This document shows positions 1 through 8,058 of a stretch of 64,000 nt of DNA, one piece after another. The first letter of the stretch is position 1. Every line of letters begins with the position of its first letter. Origin of the DNA: JAVBOO01 sp031550435 (GTDB lineage Bacteria > Bacillota > Clostridia > Lachnospirales > WRAX01); NCBI GenBank assembly GCA_031550435.1, contig JAVBOO010000018.1, forward strand, positions 82,007-146,006, written 5' to 3'. The notes below the pieces were generated by a model. It searched no databases, had not been told where the DNA came from, and saw only the letters and a program-made list of their open reading frames with translations. The position numbers and the translations under genes were made by a program.

Positions 1-9
1 GTTCTTCAT
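1..9 (-). CDS. Start of a gene running off the left edge
   Basis: Only the first three codons (Met-Lys-Asn) are in the window. An AGGAG ribosome-binding site lies about 8 bases upstream on the minus strand, and before it an 18-base perfect palindrome at 33-50. The same arrangement (hairpin, AGAAATAGGAG, ATGAAGAA) recurs at 402-444, so this is probably a paralogue of the short ORF there. The product cannot be identified. Confidence 0.4.
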
Positions 10-32
10 ACCCCAATACTCCTATTTCTTTT

Positions 33-57
33 TTCCGCTCGCGAGCGGAATTTTTTT
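33..57 (+). terminator. Perfect palindrome with T-run
   Basis: TTCCGCTCGCGAGCGGAA (33-50) is a perfect 18-base palindrome followed by seven T on the plus strand. It has the form of an intrinsic terminator for plus-strand transcription. It also sits immediately upstream of the ribosome-binding site of the minus-strand gene starting at 9, so it could instead be a leader structure. A near copy lies at 428-452. Confidence 0.5.
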
Positions 58-335
58 GTGCAAAAATTGTCATGCGCAGCACCGATAAAAGCTTAAAGTG
101 ATAAATGTTAATATTGATGTAACTGTTATGTTATTACCGTGTTCCGCACGTATTAAACTCGCGTTCGACTTGTGGCAATATCGTTACAATATGATATCAT
201 TTCAATCACAACCCTGATTAACCGTTTTGTAATAAGAAGGAAATTAAACTGTAACTACTGTGTGCTACACTGGTTTTACAACAACATTGTGGAACACGGA
301 ATTATTATCAGGTACTTCATCATCCTTTTTTATTC

Positions 336-404
336 TTAAACTACTGCGTAAACAGCTGTTCCCGGTTTACCGTGACGGCGTACTTCAAGGCTCATATTCT
401 TCAT
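336..404 (-). CDS. Short ORF with duplicated leader (22 aa)
   Basis: A 22-codon frame starts at ATG 404 behind an AGGAG site. Its leader (hairpin at 428-444, AGAAATAGGAG, ATGAAGAA) closely matches the leader of the gene that starts at position 9. The peptide (begins MKNMSLEVRR) matches no family I recognise. It may be a true small protein, a leader peptide, or the truncated 5' end of a duplicated gene. A second short frame follows it at about 283-330. Low certainty. Confidence 0.3.
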   Translation of the reverse strand: MKNMSLEVRRHGKPGTAVYAVV

Positions 405-427
405 TGTTATTACTCCTATTTCTCGCT

Positions 428-452
428 TCCGCTCTCGCAGCGGATTTTTTTT
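428..452 (+). terminator. Hairpin with T-run, copy of 33-57
   Basis: TCCGCT and AGCGGA arms with a five-base loop are followed by eight T on the plus strand. On the minus strand it lies directly upstream of the AGGAG site of the short ORF ending at 336. Hairpin and neighbouring bases are shared with 33-57, which points to duplication of the whole leader. Confidence 0.5.
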
Positions 453-602
453 GGCTCAAGCGACTTTACTCGGCGTTTAGCACAGGCATTACAATAAAAT
501 AACAGCGCTTGGTGATGTTATGCGTATTTGTATTGTAATTTTTGAGAATTATTGGAGACAAGCCGGTTTATTTATACGCGTTAGCTGAGTGACGGGTATT
601 TA

Positions 603-707
603 TAGTCAATTAAATTTAAAGCCGTCCAAGCGAAGCATGAGAGATTTTGAATTTGACGCCCGACGTCCTGCAGTCGTTTAAGACTGATTTAGTCTTAAAC
701 GGCTTAA
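603..707 (+). repeat. R1 dispersed repeat, full copy
   Basis: About 105 bases that align over their full length with 59211-59315 and in part with 7837-7897. It folds into two hairpins. The first pairs AATTTAAAGCCGT-like arms around CAAGCGAAGC. The second pairs 672-684 (AGTCGTTTAAGAC) with 692-704 (one G-U pair). It is noncoding and lies between unrelated genes. Confidence 0.75.
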
Positions 708-720
708 AATTCCGTCGTAA

Positions 721-781
721 CAGAAAGAGTTATTGATTGTCCCCGGTGCGCACACTGCGGAACAATCAATAACTCTTTCTG
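721..781. repeat. 20-bp perfect inverted repeat
   Basis: CAGAAAGAGTTATTGATTGT (721-740) pairs perfectly with 762-781 around a 21-base GC-rich loop that contains GTGCGCAC. It lies 31 bases past the stop of the minus-strand histidine kinase and directly after an R1 copy. The hairpin would be very stable but lacks a T-run on either strand, so it may cap or stabilise the kinase mRNA rather than act as a classical terminator. Confidence 0.7.
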
Positions 782-812
782 CCATATAGCGTGGAAGCAT
801 ACGGGCGAAATG

Positions 813-3311
813 TTATTGCGCGTTTTTGCGAGCATAGACCGATATTTTTTCGATGACGCTCTCCAGCTCTATGGGTTTTTTTAGATGGTCGTTCATGCCG
901 CAGGCTTTGCACTTCTCGATATCCTCCGCAAACGCATCTGCCGACATGGCCACGATAGGTATGCTGCGAGCCTTGTCCGAATCGACGGAGCGAATTAGCC
1001 TTGTGGCCTCATATCCGTTGGTAACAGGCATTTGTATGTCCATAATTATCATGTTGTAACGTTCCCGGTTTGCCTTGAATTTCCTGACGGCTTCTTCTCC
1101 GTTCTCGGCAATATCAACGGTGATTTTTGTGTCTTCAAGCAGCGTAATAAAGATTTCCCGGTTTATTTCCACATCTTCGGCAAGAAGCAAAACGATATCC
1201 GAAAAATCCGGTAATTTTGCTTTGCCGGGATACTCATATTCTTGAGAGGCCTCGTTTTTTTCCGGTATCATGTTTATTGATTTCAGAATATTTGAAGGGA
1301 AAAGCGGTTTCGGAACGAACTTTGTTATCCCTGCCGCGCGGGCTTCATTTTCGATTTTGCTCCACGTCAAAAACGGGGTCACAAGAACGATCTTGTCTCT
1401 GGATAAAGCGGCATCAAGCCTGTTGAATGCCTCGACCGGATCGCCTTCTTTTCTGCTGCTGCCTATATAAACGAGGTCATAGTGCTTGCCGGTTTCTTCC
1501 GAAAGGCGGATGAGTTCGGACAACTCTTCTGTATTTTTGGCTTCATCGGTTTCTATTCCGTACTTTTGCATTATACTCTTAAAATAGCTTCTCTCTTCGC
1601 TGTCGGCGTCGGCAATGATGATGTTCATATCCGGCCGAAGCGTTTCGCGGGCAATGTTCGTCCGGTCGCGGTCTTGGTCAAGTTCAAGCTTTATTTCCAA
1701 GGAGAAGGTCGAGCCGTTGCCCGGCGCTGACTCAACGAGGATGTTTCCGCCCATTTTTTCGACTATGTTTTTTGAAATCGCGAGGCCCAGTCCGGTTCCT
1801 CCGAATTTTCTGGATATGCTGCCGTCAGCCTGCTCAAACGAGTTAAACAGCTTAGAAATTTGCGTTTCGGTCATGCCGATACCGGTATCCTTAACGGTAA
1901 AACGAATAACGCGGAAGTCGTCTCCTCTTTGCGTCTCATCTGCCGTGATTTTGATTTCGCCGCCGACAGGCGTAAATTTTACGGCGTTTGACATAAGATT
2001 TGTTATTACCTGTGAAAGCCGTAACTCATCGCCTATAAGCCCGGCCTGAGTACCTGCGCCGATAAATACCTTTAGCCGGATATTTTTTTGCTCGGTTTGC
2101 TCGATAAGCAGGTCGCAAATTTTTATAAGCATCTTTTCAATATCGAGCGGAAGGCTTTCAAGTTCAAGCTTTCCGGCTTCGATTTTGGACATATCCAGTA
2201 TGTCGTTAATTATTCCGAGCAGGTGAGTGGACGAGACTTTTATGGTCGAGAGGCAGTACCTGAGCCTGGAGATATCGTCCGTGCCCTCCGCGATTTTTGT
2301 CATTCCGATGATCGCGTTCATGGGAGTTCGCATTTCGTGGCTCATTCGAGACAAAAACTCGCTTTTCGCATGGTTTGAGCGTTCGGTAACCTCCAGCAGA
2401 CGCAGTTTCGACTCCGCCTCTTTCAGCTCCGAGATGTCTGTAAAGCTCTCAAGATAAGCACTGCGGTTCTTGTACCAAATTTTAGCGACTGATTTAATTA
2501 CTGTTACGGTTTTTCCGTCGGGCGTTTTGATTTCCTGCTCAAACCTGCCGCTTATATCGCAGGAATCATCGGACAAACACTGATCTTTAACGTCCGAATA
2601 TATCGGCGCATAGTGATTATTGCCGATATAACCGGATTGTTCTTTGTTGTAAAGTTTAGCAGCCGCGGGGTTTATGTCAAGTATTTCCCGTGTTTCGGCA
2701 TCTGTTATGATCATTCCGCACCGGATATTATCAAGGATTGTTTCTATACGCTCAAGCTCATCGTCTCTTTGGTCTTTGATATACTTATAAAGCACAAGTT
2801 CAAAAGAAACCGAAAAAAAGATTACGCAGCTGCTTATCGTATTAAATAAATTCGTGTTATTCATATGTACAATAGGCTCGTTATAATAGCCTATAAGAGT
2901 TGCCGAAAAGAACGAAAGCAATACAAGAGCCGTGAGAAATACTTTTTCGGGCAGCTTAAGACTGGAGAAGAAGTACATCGGGCAAAGAGCAAGCAGTGCG
3001 TACCATTTCAGCGCGCTTCCCACATTTAACGAATACGCCCAGATGTTGATCGAAAAGCTGACGAGAACGATCATTATTATCGTTGCGCGTCTGGGACTGA
3101 GGCTTATTCTGTTCAGAGTGAACGCCAGTATGCAAACCAGTATGCTGTACAGCTGAGAGTAAAAAAGCAAATTACTGTACGCGTACAGAGTAAACACAAC
3201 AGCATAAGCGCTGTAAAGTATTATCGCCAAAGCGGTAATTAAGTACATATTAATATACTCGACATAGTCGTTTTCGTTACGGAAAAGTTCTTTGTGAAAA
3301 AATCGATCCAT
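813..3311 (-). CDS. Hybrid sensor histidine kinase
   Basis: A membrane sensor kinase of 832 aa. Residues 20-175 hold about six hydrophobic helices. A PAS domain (about 185-300) follows, then HisKA with the H-box SHEMRTP (phosphoacceptor His325) and HATPase_c with the N-box NLMSNAVKF, G1 DTGIG and G2 GGTGLGL. Two receiver domains follow. The first (about 560-680) keeps the acidic pocket and Lys668, but the phosphoacceptor position reads YIGSS instead of an Asp. The second (705-828) is intact, with Asp758 in MDIQMP. The start has an AAGGAG site. The tetR gene ends 70 bases upstream in the same direction, so co-transcription is likely. The ligand and the downstream His-phosphotransfer partner are not visible. 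Confidence 0.9.
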   Translation of the reverse strand: MDRFFHKELFRNENDYVEYINMYLITALAIILYSAYAVVFTLYAYSNLLFYSQLYSILVCILAFTLNRISLSPRRATIIMIVLVSFSINIWAYSLNVGSALKWYALLALCPMYFFSSLKLPEKVFLTALVLLSFFSATLIGYYNEPIVHMNNTNLFNTISSCVIFFSVSFELVLYKYIKDQRDDELERIETILDNIRCGMIITDAETREILDINPAAAKLYNKEQSGYIGNNHYAPIYSDVKDQCLSDDSCDISGRFEQEIKTPDGKTVTVIKSVAKIWYKNRSAYLESFTDISELKEAESKLRLLEVTERSNHAKSEFLSRMSHEMRTPMNAIIGMTKIAEGTDDISRLRYCLSTIKVSSTHLLGIINDILDMSKIEAGKLELESLPLDIEKMLIKICDLLIEQTEQKNIRLKVFIGAGTQAGLIGDELRLSQVITNLMSNAVKFTPVGGEIKITADETQRGDDFRVIRFTVKDTGIGMTETQISKLFNSFEQADGSISRKFGGTGLGLAISKNIVEKMGGNILVESAPGNGSTFSLEIKLELDQDRDRTNIARETLRPDMNIIIADADSEERSYFKSIMQKYGIETDEAKNTEELSELIRLSEETGKHYDLVYIGSSRKEGDPVEAFNRLDAALSRDKIVLVTPFLTWSKIENEARAAGITKFVPKPLFPSNILKSINMIPEKNEASQEYEYPGKAKLPDFSDIVLLLAEDVEINREIFITLLEDTKITVDIAENGEEAVRKFKANRERYNMIIMDIQMPVTNGYEATRLIRSVDSDKARSIPIVAMSADAFAEDIEKCKACGMNDHLKKPIELESVIEKISVYARKNAQ

Positions 3312-3381
3312 ATGATTCTCCTTGGCGTTTAGTTCACGGCGCGGGGCAAAAGGCTTTTATCCCGGCGCGTAAGCGGTCGGA

Positions 3382-4017
3382 TTAAAGTTCGCCGCTTTTG
3401 CTTCTTTCGCCGCCGGTCAAATAAAATGCAAGCGCTGAAGTTATCTCGGCTCCTTTTACGGTCGTTTCTTCGTCGGAAACGGGTCTGACGGAGCTTTCCG
3501 TCATCGTAAAATTTGCGTGAGCCATCATTAGGCGAACAACGGGCTCGATATTTGATGCAAAAATCCTGTTCTCGTATTTTAGCCTGTTTAATATATATCG
3601 TATGTATTCTGCCGGTTCGTCAAGGTATTGTGAACAGAATATTTTTCCTGCTTCTTCATTTTCTGTTTTCATGTCGGAAACGATACGGGAAATTTTTATC
3701 ATAACGGCGCGTTCCGCTGTATCTCCGAAAGTATGGAACATCATCATAAGTATATCGTCAAGCGGCTTTGTTTGTGCCGCTTTTATTATTTCATCGGCAG
3801 GAACGCGGTATTTGCTGAAGTTCTGAACAAAATAAGCAAAAATATCGTTTAGAATGTCCTCTTTACCGTCATAGTGCTTGTACAGGCTGGCAGCACGTAT
3901 CCCGACGGATTGAGCGAGGTCGCGCATACTGCAGTTTTTATAGCCGTACGCCGAAAACAAATTTATTGCAGTATAGAAAATTAGCTGTTTAGTATTACGT
4001 CCTGTTGTTTTTGCCAT
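3382..4017 (-). CDS. TetR-family transcriptional regulator
   Basis: A 211-aa one-component repressor-type protein. Residues 10-55 form the TetR helix-turn-helix, with SMRDLAQSVGIRAASLYKHY typical of the recognition region. The rest is the all-helical ligand-binding and dimer domain, which is too divergent to name a ligand. It starts at ATG 4017 behind GAGG. Inverted repeats at 4039-4051 and 4050-4065 lie just upstream and are good candidates for its own operator. It probably forms an operon with the histidine kinase downstream. Confidence 0.85.
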   Translation of the reverse strand: MAKTTGRNTKQLIFYTAINLFSAYGYKNCSMRDLAQSVGIRAASLYKHYDGKEDILNDIFAYFVQNFSKYRVPADEIIKAAQTKPLDDILMMMFHTFGDTAERAVMIKISRIVSDMKTENEEAGKIFCSQYLDEPAEYIRYILNRLKYENRIFASNIEPVVRLMMAHANFTMTESSVRPVSDEETTVKGAEITSALAFYLTGGERSKSGEL

Positions 4018-4038
4018 TATGCTACCTCACATTAAAAT

Positions 4039-4065
4039 GCATAAATTATGCTAACATACGTTAGC
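4039..4065. promoter_or_regulatory. Candidate TetR operator
   Basis: Two overlapping inverted repeats lie 22-48 bases upstream of the TetR start. GCATAAATTATGC (4039-4051) has 6-bp arms around one base, and GCTAACATACGTTAGC (4050-4065) has 6-bp arms around four bases. TetR proteins commonly bind such palindromes in their own promoter. Binding is inferred from position only. Confidence 0.5.
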
Positions 4066-4300
4066 TGATAATTCAATATGTTTTTTTACCCAGTCACCGG
4101 TATAAAAGCATTTATTACCCAGTCGCGGGAATTCGAACCACGCAGCGTTTTTTATACAACAGCCGCTGCGGACGCGACGGCAGCGGATCAGTCCTGACGT
4201 GCAGAAAAGTGCACACAACGTTTTGAGGTAATTGACTGAGCGTGACAATTTGTAGCCAAAAGAATCATATCAGACATTATTAATAATGATTCGTATAGTT

Positions 4301-4353
4301 ATTACTTCGGCAATAAAATGTATTACCGCGGGAGTTAAATGCGCATAAAATAC
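4301..4353 (+). repeat. R3 dispersed repeat, degenerate copy
   Basis: It contains ATTACTTCGGCAATAAAATG and then TATTACCGCGGGAGTTAAAT, the two signature ends of the R3 family, here joined back to back. Better copies lie at 9365-9535, 50483-50562 and 61482-61641. The rest of 4066-4417 holds no convincing gene; a short frame at 4051-4248 has no ribosome-binding site. Confidence 0.55.
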
Positions 4354-4417
4354 TACGAAGGGTTCAAGTTGGGATACATTGCCAAAACAGTTGTTGATTT
4401 AGTCGGCGACGTAACAA

Positions 4418-4446
4418 TTGTTTATTTGGCTTGTTTGTGATATAAT
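4418..4446 (+). promoter_or_regulatory. Sigma-A-type promoter for the SPFH gene
   Basis: TTGTTT (4418-4423) and a perfect TATAAT (4441-4446) are separated by 17 bases, 52 bases upstream of the ATG of the flotillin-like gene. Confidence 0.7.
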
Positions 4447-4498
4447 ACGCTTGTTTTATAAGACGGATAGTATACGTTAATTTAAGGAGGCATTGCTA

Positions 4499-6046
4499 AT
4501 GGAATGGACTGACTTTGTTGTACCCGCAATAGGCGCGGCGCTCTTCTTGCTTATATTTTTTATGGGCTATATAAAGGCTCCTCCCGATACCGCACTGATT
4601 ATTTCGGGACTAAGAAAGAGAATAGTTATCGGCAGGGCAAGCGTGCGGGTTCCTTTTCTTGAAAGGATAGATAAACTCAGCCTAAAACTGATACCTATAG
4701 ATGTAAAAACATCGACGGCTGTCCCGACTGCCGACTATATCAACATACAGGTTGACGCTGCAGTCAATGTCAAAATAAGCAGTGACCGCGTCAGACTGGC
4801 TCAGGCCGCCGAAAATTTCCTGAACCAAAATATAGAGTATATCGCAAAAATAGCCAGAGAAGTGCTCGAGGGCAATATGCGCGAGATAGTCGGCCGAATG
4901 AAGCTTGAGGAAATGGTAAGCGACAGGCAGAAGTTTGCCGAGCTTGTCAAAGAGAATGCGCTTCCGGATCTCGCGGCAATGGGCCTGGACGTTGTCAGCT
5001 TTAATGTACAAAATTTTTCCGATAACAACGGTGTAATTGACGATCTGGGAATCGACAACATTTCGCAGATAAAGAAAAAAGCGGCTATCGCCAAGGCGGA
5101 AGCGGACAAAGAAATCGCAGTTGCTAAGGCCGAAGCCGACAGACAGGCGAATTACGCGAAAATTAACTCTGACAGAGAAATCGCAATAAAAAACAACGAG
5201 TTGGACATTCAAAAGTCCGATTTGCAGAGGATGGCGGACACAAAACGCGCTGAAGCCGATGCGGCCTATGATATACAAAAGCAGGAACAGAGAAAAACCA
5301 TAGAGATTACCTCGGCAGAAGCGGACATTGCAAAGGAAGAAAAGGCAATCGTTTTAAAGCAAAAAGAGGTTGAAGTAATGGAGAAATCTCTTGATGCGGA
5401 AGTACGAAAAAAGGCAGAGGCGGATCGTTTCGCGCGTCAGCAAAAAGCCGATGCCGAGCTGTATGAGAGGCAGAAAAACGCGGAAGCTAAAAAGTTCGAA
5501 ATACAGCAGGAGGCTGAAGCGCAAAAGGCAAAAGCCGAGGCCGAGCGCTTTACGAAAGAACAGGAGGCTCTCGGTATACAAAGGCTGGGAGAGGCCGAAG
5601 CAGAGGCGACAAAAGCAAAGGGTATAGCCGAAGCCGAAGCCATGGAAAAAAAGGCAGTGGCTTACCAGAAGTACACCGGTGCGGCTATTGCCGAAATGAT
5701 GATAAAAGTATTGCCGGATATCGCGGAGAATATCGCCAAGCCGTTGTCGCAAATTGATAAAATTACGATAATAGGCGGGAACAGCGCCGGAGTTGACGAA
5801 GTTTCAGGCAATGTAACGGCTGTGATGGCAAGGCTGTTTGAATCTATGAAGGAGACAACGGGCATCGATTTAGGCGAAATCGTCAGAGCGGGTACATACG
5901 ACGCTAAGGTTACAAGAAACATAAACATAACCGGAATAGCGCAGGGTTCGGACGAGGCGAAGGAAGCTGTAAGGCTGATTGCGGCAAACGAGGCGGCCGC
6001 GACTCTCACTGATCTGCCGGAGGTTTCAAAGCAAGAAAAAAACTAA
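4499..6046 (+). CDS. Flotillin-like SPFH-domain membrane protein
   Basis: A 515-aa scaffold protein of the flotillin family, which organises membrane microdomains in bacteria. One N-terminal membrane segment (about 4-24) precedes an SPFH/band-7 domain (about 30-190). A long Ala/Glu/Lys-rich coiled coil (about 190-390, with many AEA and KAEA repeats) and a C-terminal oligomerisation region follow. ATG 4499 is preferred over the in-frame TTG at 4493, because AAGGAGG ends eight bases before it. Bacillus FloT is usually paired with an NfeD-type protein; none is adjacent here. The gene has its own promoter and a strong terminator at 6121-6148, so it is probably monocistronic. Confidence 0.88.
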   Translation: MEWTDFVVPAIGAALFLLIFFMGYIKAPPDTALIISGLRKRIVIGRASVRVPFLERIDKLSLKLIPIDVKTSTAVPTADYINIQVDAAVNVKISSDRVRLAQAAENFLNQNIEYIAKIAREVLEGNMREIVGRMKLEEMVSDRQKFAELVKENALPDLAAMGLDVVSFNVQNFSDNNGVIDDLGIDNISQIKKKAAIAKAEADKEIAVAKAEADRQANYAKINSDREIAIKNNELDIQKSDLQRMADTKRAEADAAYDIQKQEQRKTIEITSAEADIAKEEKAIVLKQKEVEVMEKSLDAEVRKKAEADRFARQQKADAELYERQKNAEAKKFEIQQEAEAQKAKAEAERFTKEQEALGIQRLGEAEAEATKAKGIAEAEAMEKKAVAYQKYTGAAIAEMMIKVLPDIAENIAKPLSQIDKITIIGGNSAGVDEVSGNVTAVMARLFESMKETTGIDLGEIVRAGTYDAKVTRNINITGIAQGSDEAKEAVRLIAANEAAATLTDLPEVSKQEKN

Positions 6047-6120
6047 AGTAAGCGCTGGTTTAATCGAAGTTGCGCACGAGGATGCGCGGATTATTACCGC
6101 GGGAGTATGATAAAGCGAAA

Positions 6121-6148
6121 CCCCGACAGGCATTGCTGTCGGGGTTTT
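6121..6148. terminator. Bidirectional intrinsic terminator
   Basis: CCCCGACAG (6121-6129) pairs with CTGTCGGGG (6136-6144), followed by TTTT and preceded by AAA. It lies between the convergent SPFH gene and the subtilase gene and can serve both. Confidence 0.85.
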
Positions 6149-6189
6149 GTATGCGGATTTTGATGCGGATTATCACGGTAAGCACCGGT

Positions 6190-7605
6190 TTAATTGGATT
6201 TCAAGCGCTCGATTACCGCTGCCGGGTTGACTATCTTACCAAACTTATATGTTTTTCCGTTGTGAGTTATCGTAGTAGTGGTTGCGGTTTCGTAAACAAG
6301 CTTGATAAACTCTTTTGAAGTGATGTCGGGCTTAACCTGACAGCAAAGGGCATAAAACCCGGCACACCACGGAACTGCCCAGCTAAGTCCTCCTTGATAT
6401 GACAATTCGTATTTATCATCGCCTGTCGGAGAGGGATAGGTTCTCGAACCCATCGGGAACTGCGCGAGTCCGCTGTAAAAAGGATTGTTCGGGTCGCTGT
6501 AAAAGTTGTCGGCTACCCATCCGGCCGGTGTGTAGGAATTTGGGTCGTCCGGGTCTTTGCCGTAATCGCGGCACATGCCGAAAAGATTTAGAGTGCTGTA
6601 CACCTCGGTTGAAGTTGTAACGACAAATATGTTTTCTTTTGAAGCCTTTAAGATAGCTTCGTTAAGGGCGTTGTATCCCTGATCGTATTGACCGTAGCCG
6701 CGCGAAATTGATATGACTCTGATTTTTTCGCTCTGATGAAGCTCTTTGTTGATCTCCAGCACCCTTAAAATGCAGTCGGCCATAACGGACGCATCGAATT
6801 CGTATCCGGTATCGGTAAAATGCCCGAAGGTCGAGGCGATGTAGTAAAGCTTTGCGCCGGGGGCCGTTCCTATATCTTTTCCGACTGCGATTCCCGAAAC
6901 GGCGGCGCCGTGCATAGTTGCTCCCTCGTCTACACAATGGATTCTTTCGTAGTACATAAGATTGTCTTTATACTGCTCATGCGAAAGCAGAAGTGCTTGA
7001 TCGATTATCGCAATACCGACTCCATCCCCGGTTATGCCTTGCTCATGCAGCTCGCGTATGCCGAGACCGGGATTTTTGTTAAACTCCAAGAGCTGCTGCG
7101 GGTCAAAACCGGCCGGCAGTGTATCGGGCCAAACGGTATCGCTGTTAAAACTCAGATCGTTTATGTTTTCGACTGCGCTTAAATCAAAGCCGGAAATATC
7201 GCGGCTTCTAACATCGTAACCCCAGATATTGTTTTTCTCCGCAAAGCCTTCAAAAGTCATAAAACTCCAGTCAGCCACCTGCTCCGTCCGGACGAAAACC
7301 GGAGCGCCTTCTTTAAGCTTCGTCGGGTCGGCGAGCATGGTCGTGTACATGGACTCTTGCAAGTTCTTATGATTGCTGTAGTCGGGAGGAGTATAGTGTT
7401 CCTGTGCCGAGGAGGTCAGGGCAGGGGAAGAAGACGGAGCTGAGCTTATCGGTGCGCCGGACGTCGTTTCGGACGATGCAGAGGGGACGACGGTTTCCGA
7501 AGCCGAAACGGTCGGGCTCCCGGACGGCGGGTTTTGCGCGTTGCAGCTCGATAAAACCATACAGCTTGCCAATATCGGGACTATTATTTTACGCGTTGTT
7601 TTCAC
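6190..7605 (-). CDS. Subtilisin-like (S8) lipoprotein
   Basis: A 471-aa exported lipoprotein. The signal peptide ends in a lipobox LSSC (Cys21), followed by a Ser/Thr/Pro-rich linker (about 25-75). The peptidase S8-type domain (about 185-465) shows Asp202 (IAIIDQALL), His232 (MHGAAVSG) and Ser408 (GGLSWAVPWCAG), in the order Asp-His-Ser. The motifs are divergent: HGAA replaces HGTH, LSWAVP replaces TSMAAP, and the usual oxyanion Asn region reads VVTTSTE (about 328-334). Activity is therefore uncertain. The start is GTG 7605 behind AAAGGAGG. No obvious inhibitor or export partner is adjacent. Confidence 0.82.
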   Translation of the reverse strand: MKTTRKIIVPILASCMVLSSCNAQNPPSGSPTVSASETVVPSASSETTSGAPISSAPSSSPALTSSAQEHYTPPDYSNHKNLQESMYTTMLADPTKLKEGAPVFVRTEQVADWSFMTFEGFAEKNNIWGYDVRSRDISGFDLSAVENINDLSFNSDTVWPDTLPAGFDPQQLLEFNKNPGLGIRELHEQGITGDGVGIAIIDQALLLSHEQYKDNLMYYERIHCVDEGATMHGAAVSGIAVGKDIGTAPGAKLYYIASTFGHFTDTGYEFDASVMADCILRVLEINKELHQSEKIRVISISRGYGQYDQGYNALNEAILKASKENIFVVTTSTEVYSTLNLFGMCRDYGKDPDDPNSYTPAGWVADNFYSDPNNPFYSGLAQFPMGSRTYPSPTGDDKYELSYQGGLSWAVPWCAGFYALCCQVKPDITSKEFIKLVYETATTTTITHNGKTYKFGKIVNPAAVIERLKSN

Positions 7606-7805
7606 GTTTGCCTCCTTTTAAGAATAAACATTTCGGTTACTGTACTTGACATACTAACATCCCGGTAAGTAAATGTAAATAATTAGTTTAAATGTAAAAT
7701 GTTTCGGTGGATGTCAGTGTAGTTTACGACTGTTTTTCGATTGAGCGCGCGCTCGACCAACTCTCCGAGCCGGTTTCGTGTGCGACATGCACCGGTTAGG
7801 TAAGT

Positions 7806-7897
7806 GCGGATTAAATCAGCCGTGTCTCCGCCAAAGTGATTTAACGTCCGACGCCCTACAGTCGTTTAAGACTGATATTGCCTTAAACAACTGTAGT
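7806..7897 (+). repeat. R1 dispersed repeat, partial copy
   Basis: 7837-7897 matches the second half of R1, with arms 7857-7872 and 7880-7895 (two mismatches). Upstream, GCGGATTAAATCAGCCGTGT (7806-7825) is identical to 59116-59135, which also precedes an R1 copy. The spacing differs (about 30 versus 75-140 bases), so one copy has a deletion. The gap 7606-8058 otherwise holds only a terminator. Confidence 0.7.
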
Positions 7898-7927
7898 CGG
7901 CGGTTGCTTAAACAAACGATTTTTTGC

Positions 7928-7956
7928 AAAAAAAAGTGGAGAAGCATCGCTTCTCC
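7928..7956 (-). terminator. Intrinsic terminator of the transglutaminase gene
   Basis: On the minus strand GGAGAAGC-GAT-GCTTCTCC (7956 down to 7938) is followed by AC and eight T (7935-7928). It lies about 100 bases past the stop codon at 8059. Confidence 0.8.
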
Positions 7957-8058
7957 GGAGAGGAATTAGGAAAATGAATATCAACAGATTTGAAAGGGAG
8001 TTCAAATCGTCAAAGCTTGTTAAAAAACAAGAAAAGAGTTAGGCAATTTTGGGTGAAA

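Noticed and set aside
260..502. 80-codon plus-strand frame
   Set aside because: It has no ribosome-binding site, runs through the hairpin and T-run at 428-452, and its peptide has no coding character.
4051..4248. 65-codon minus-strand frame upstream of tetR
   Set aside because: It overlaps the likely TetR operator, lacks a ribosome-binding site and has odd Cys/Arg-rich composition.
5391..5752. Frames antisense to or out of frame with the flotillin coiled coil
   Set aside because: The low-complexity Ala/Glu/Lys repeat opens other frames. None has a start site or family match.
7974..8042. 22-codon plus-strand frame with an AGGAAA site
   Set aside because: It lies in the 3' untranslated region and next to the terminator of the opposite-strand transglutaminase gene. 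No plus-strand promoter is seen and the peptide is not recognised.
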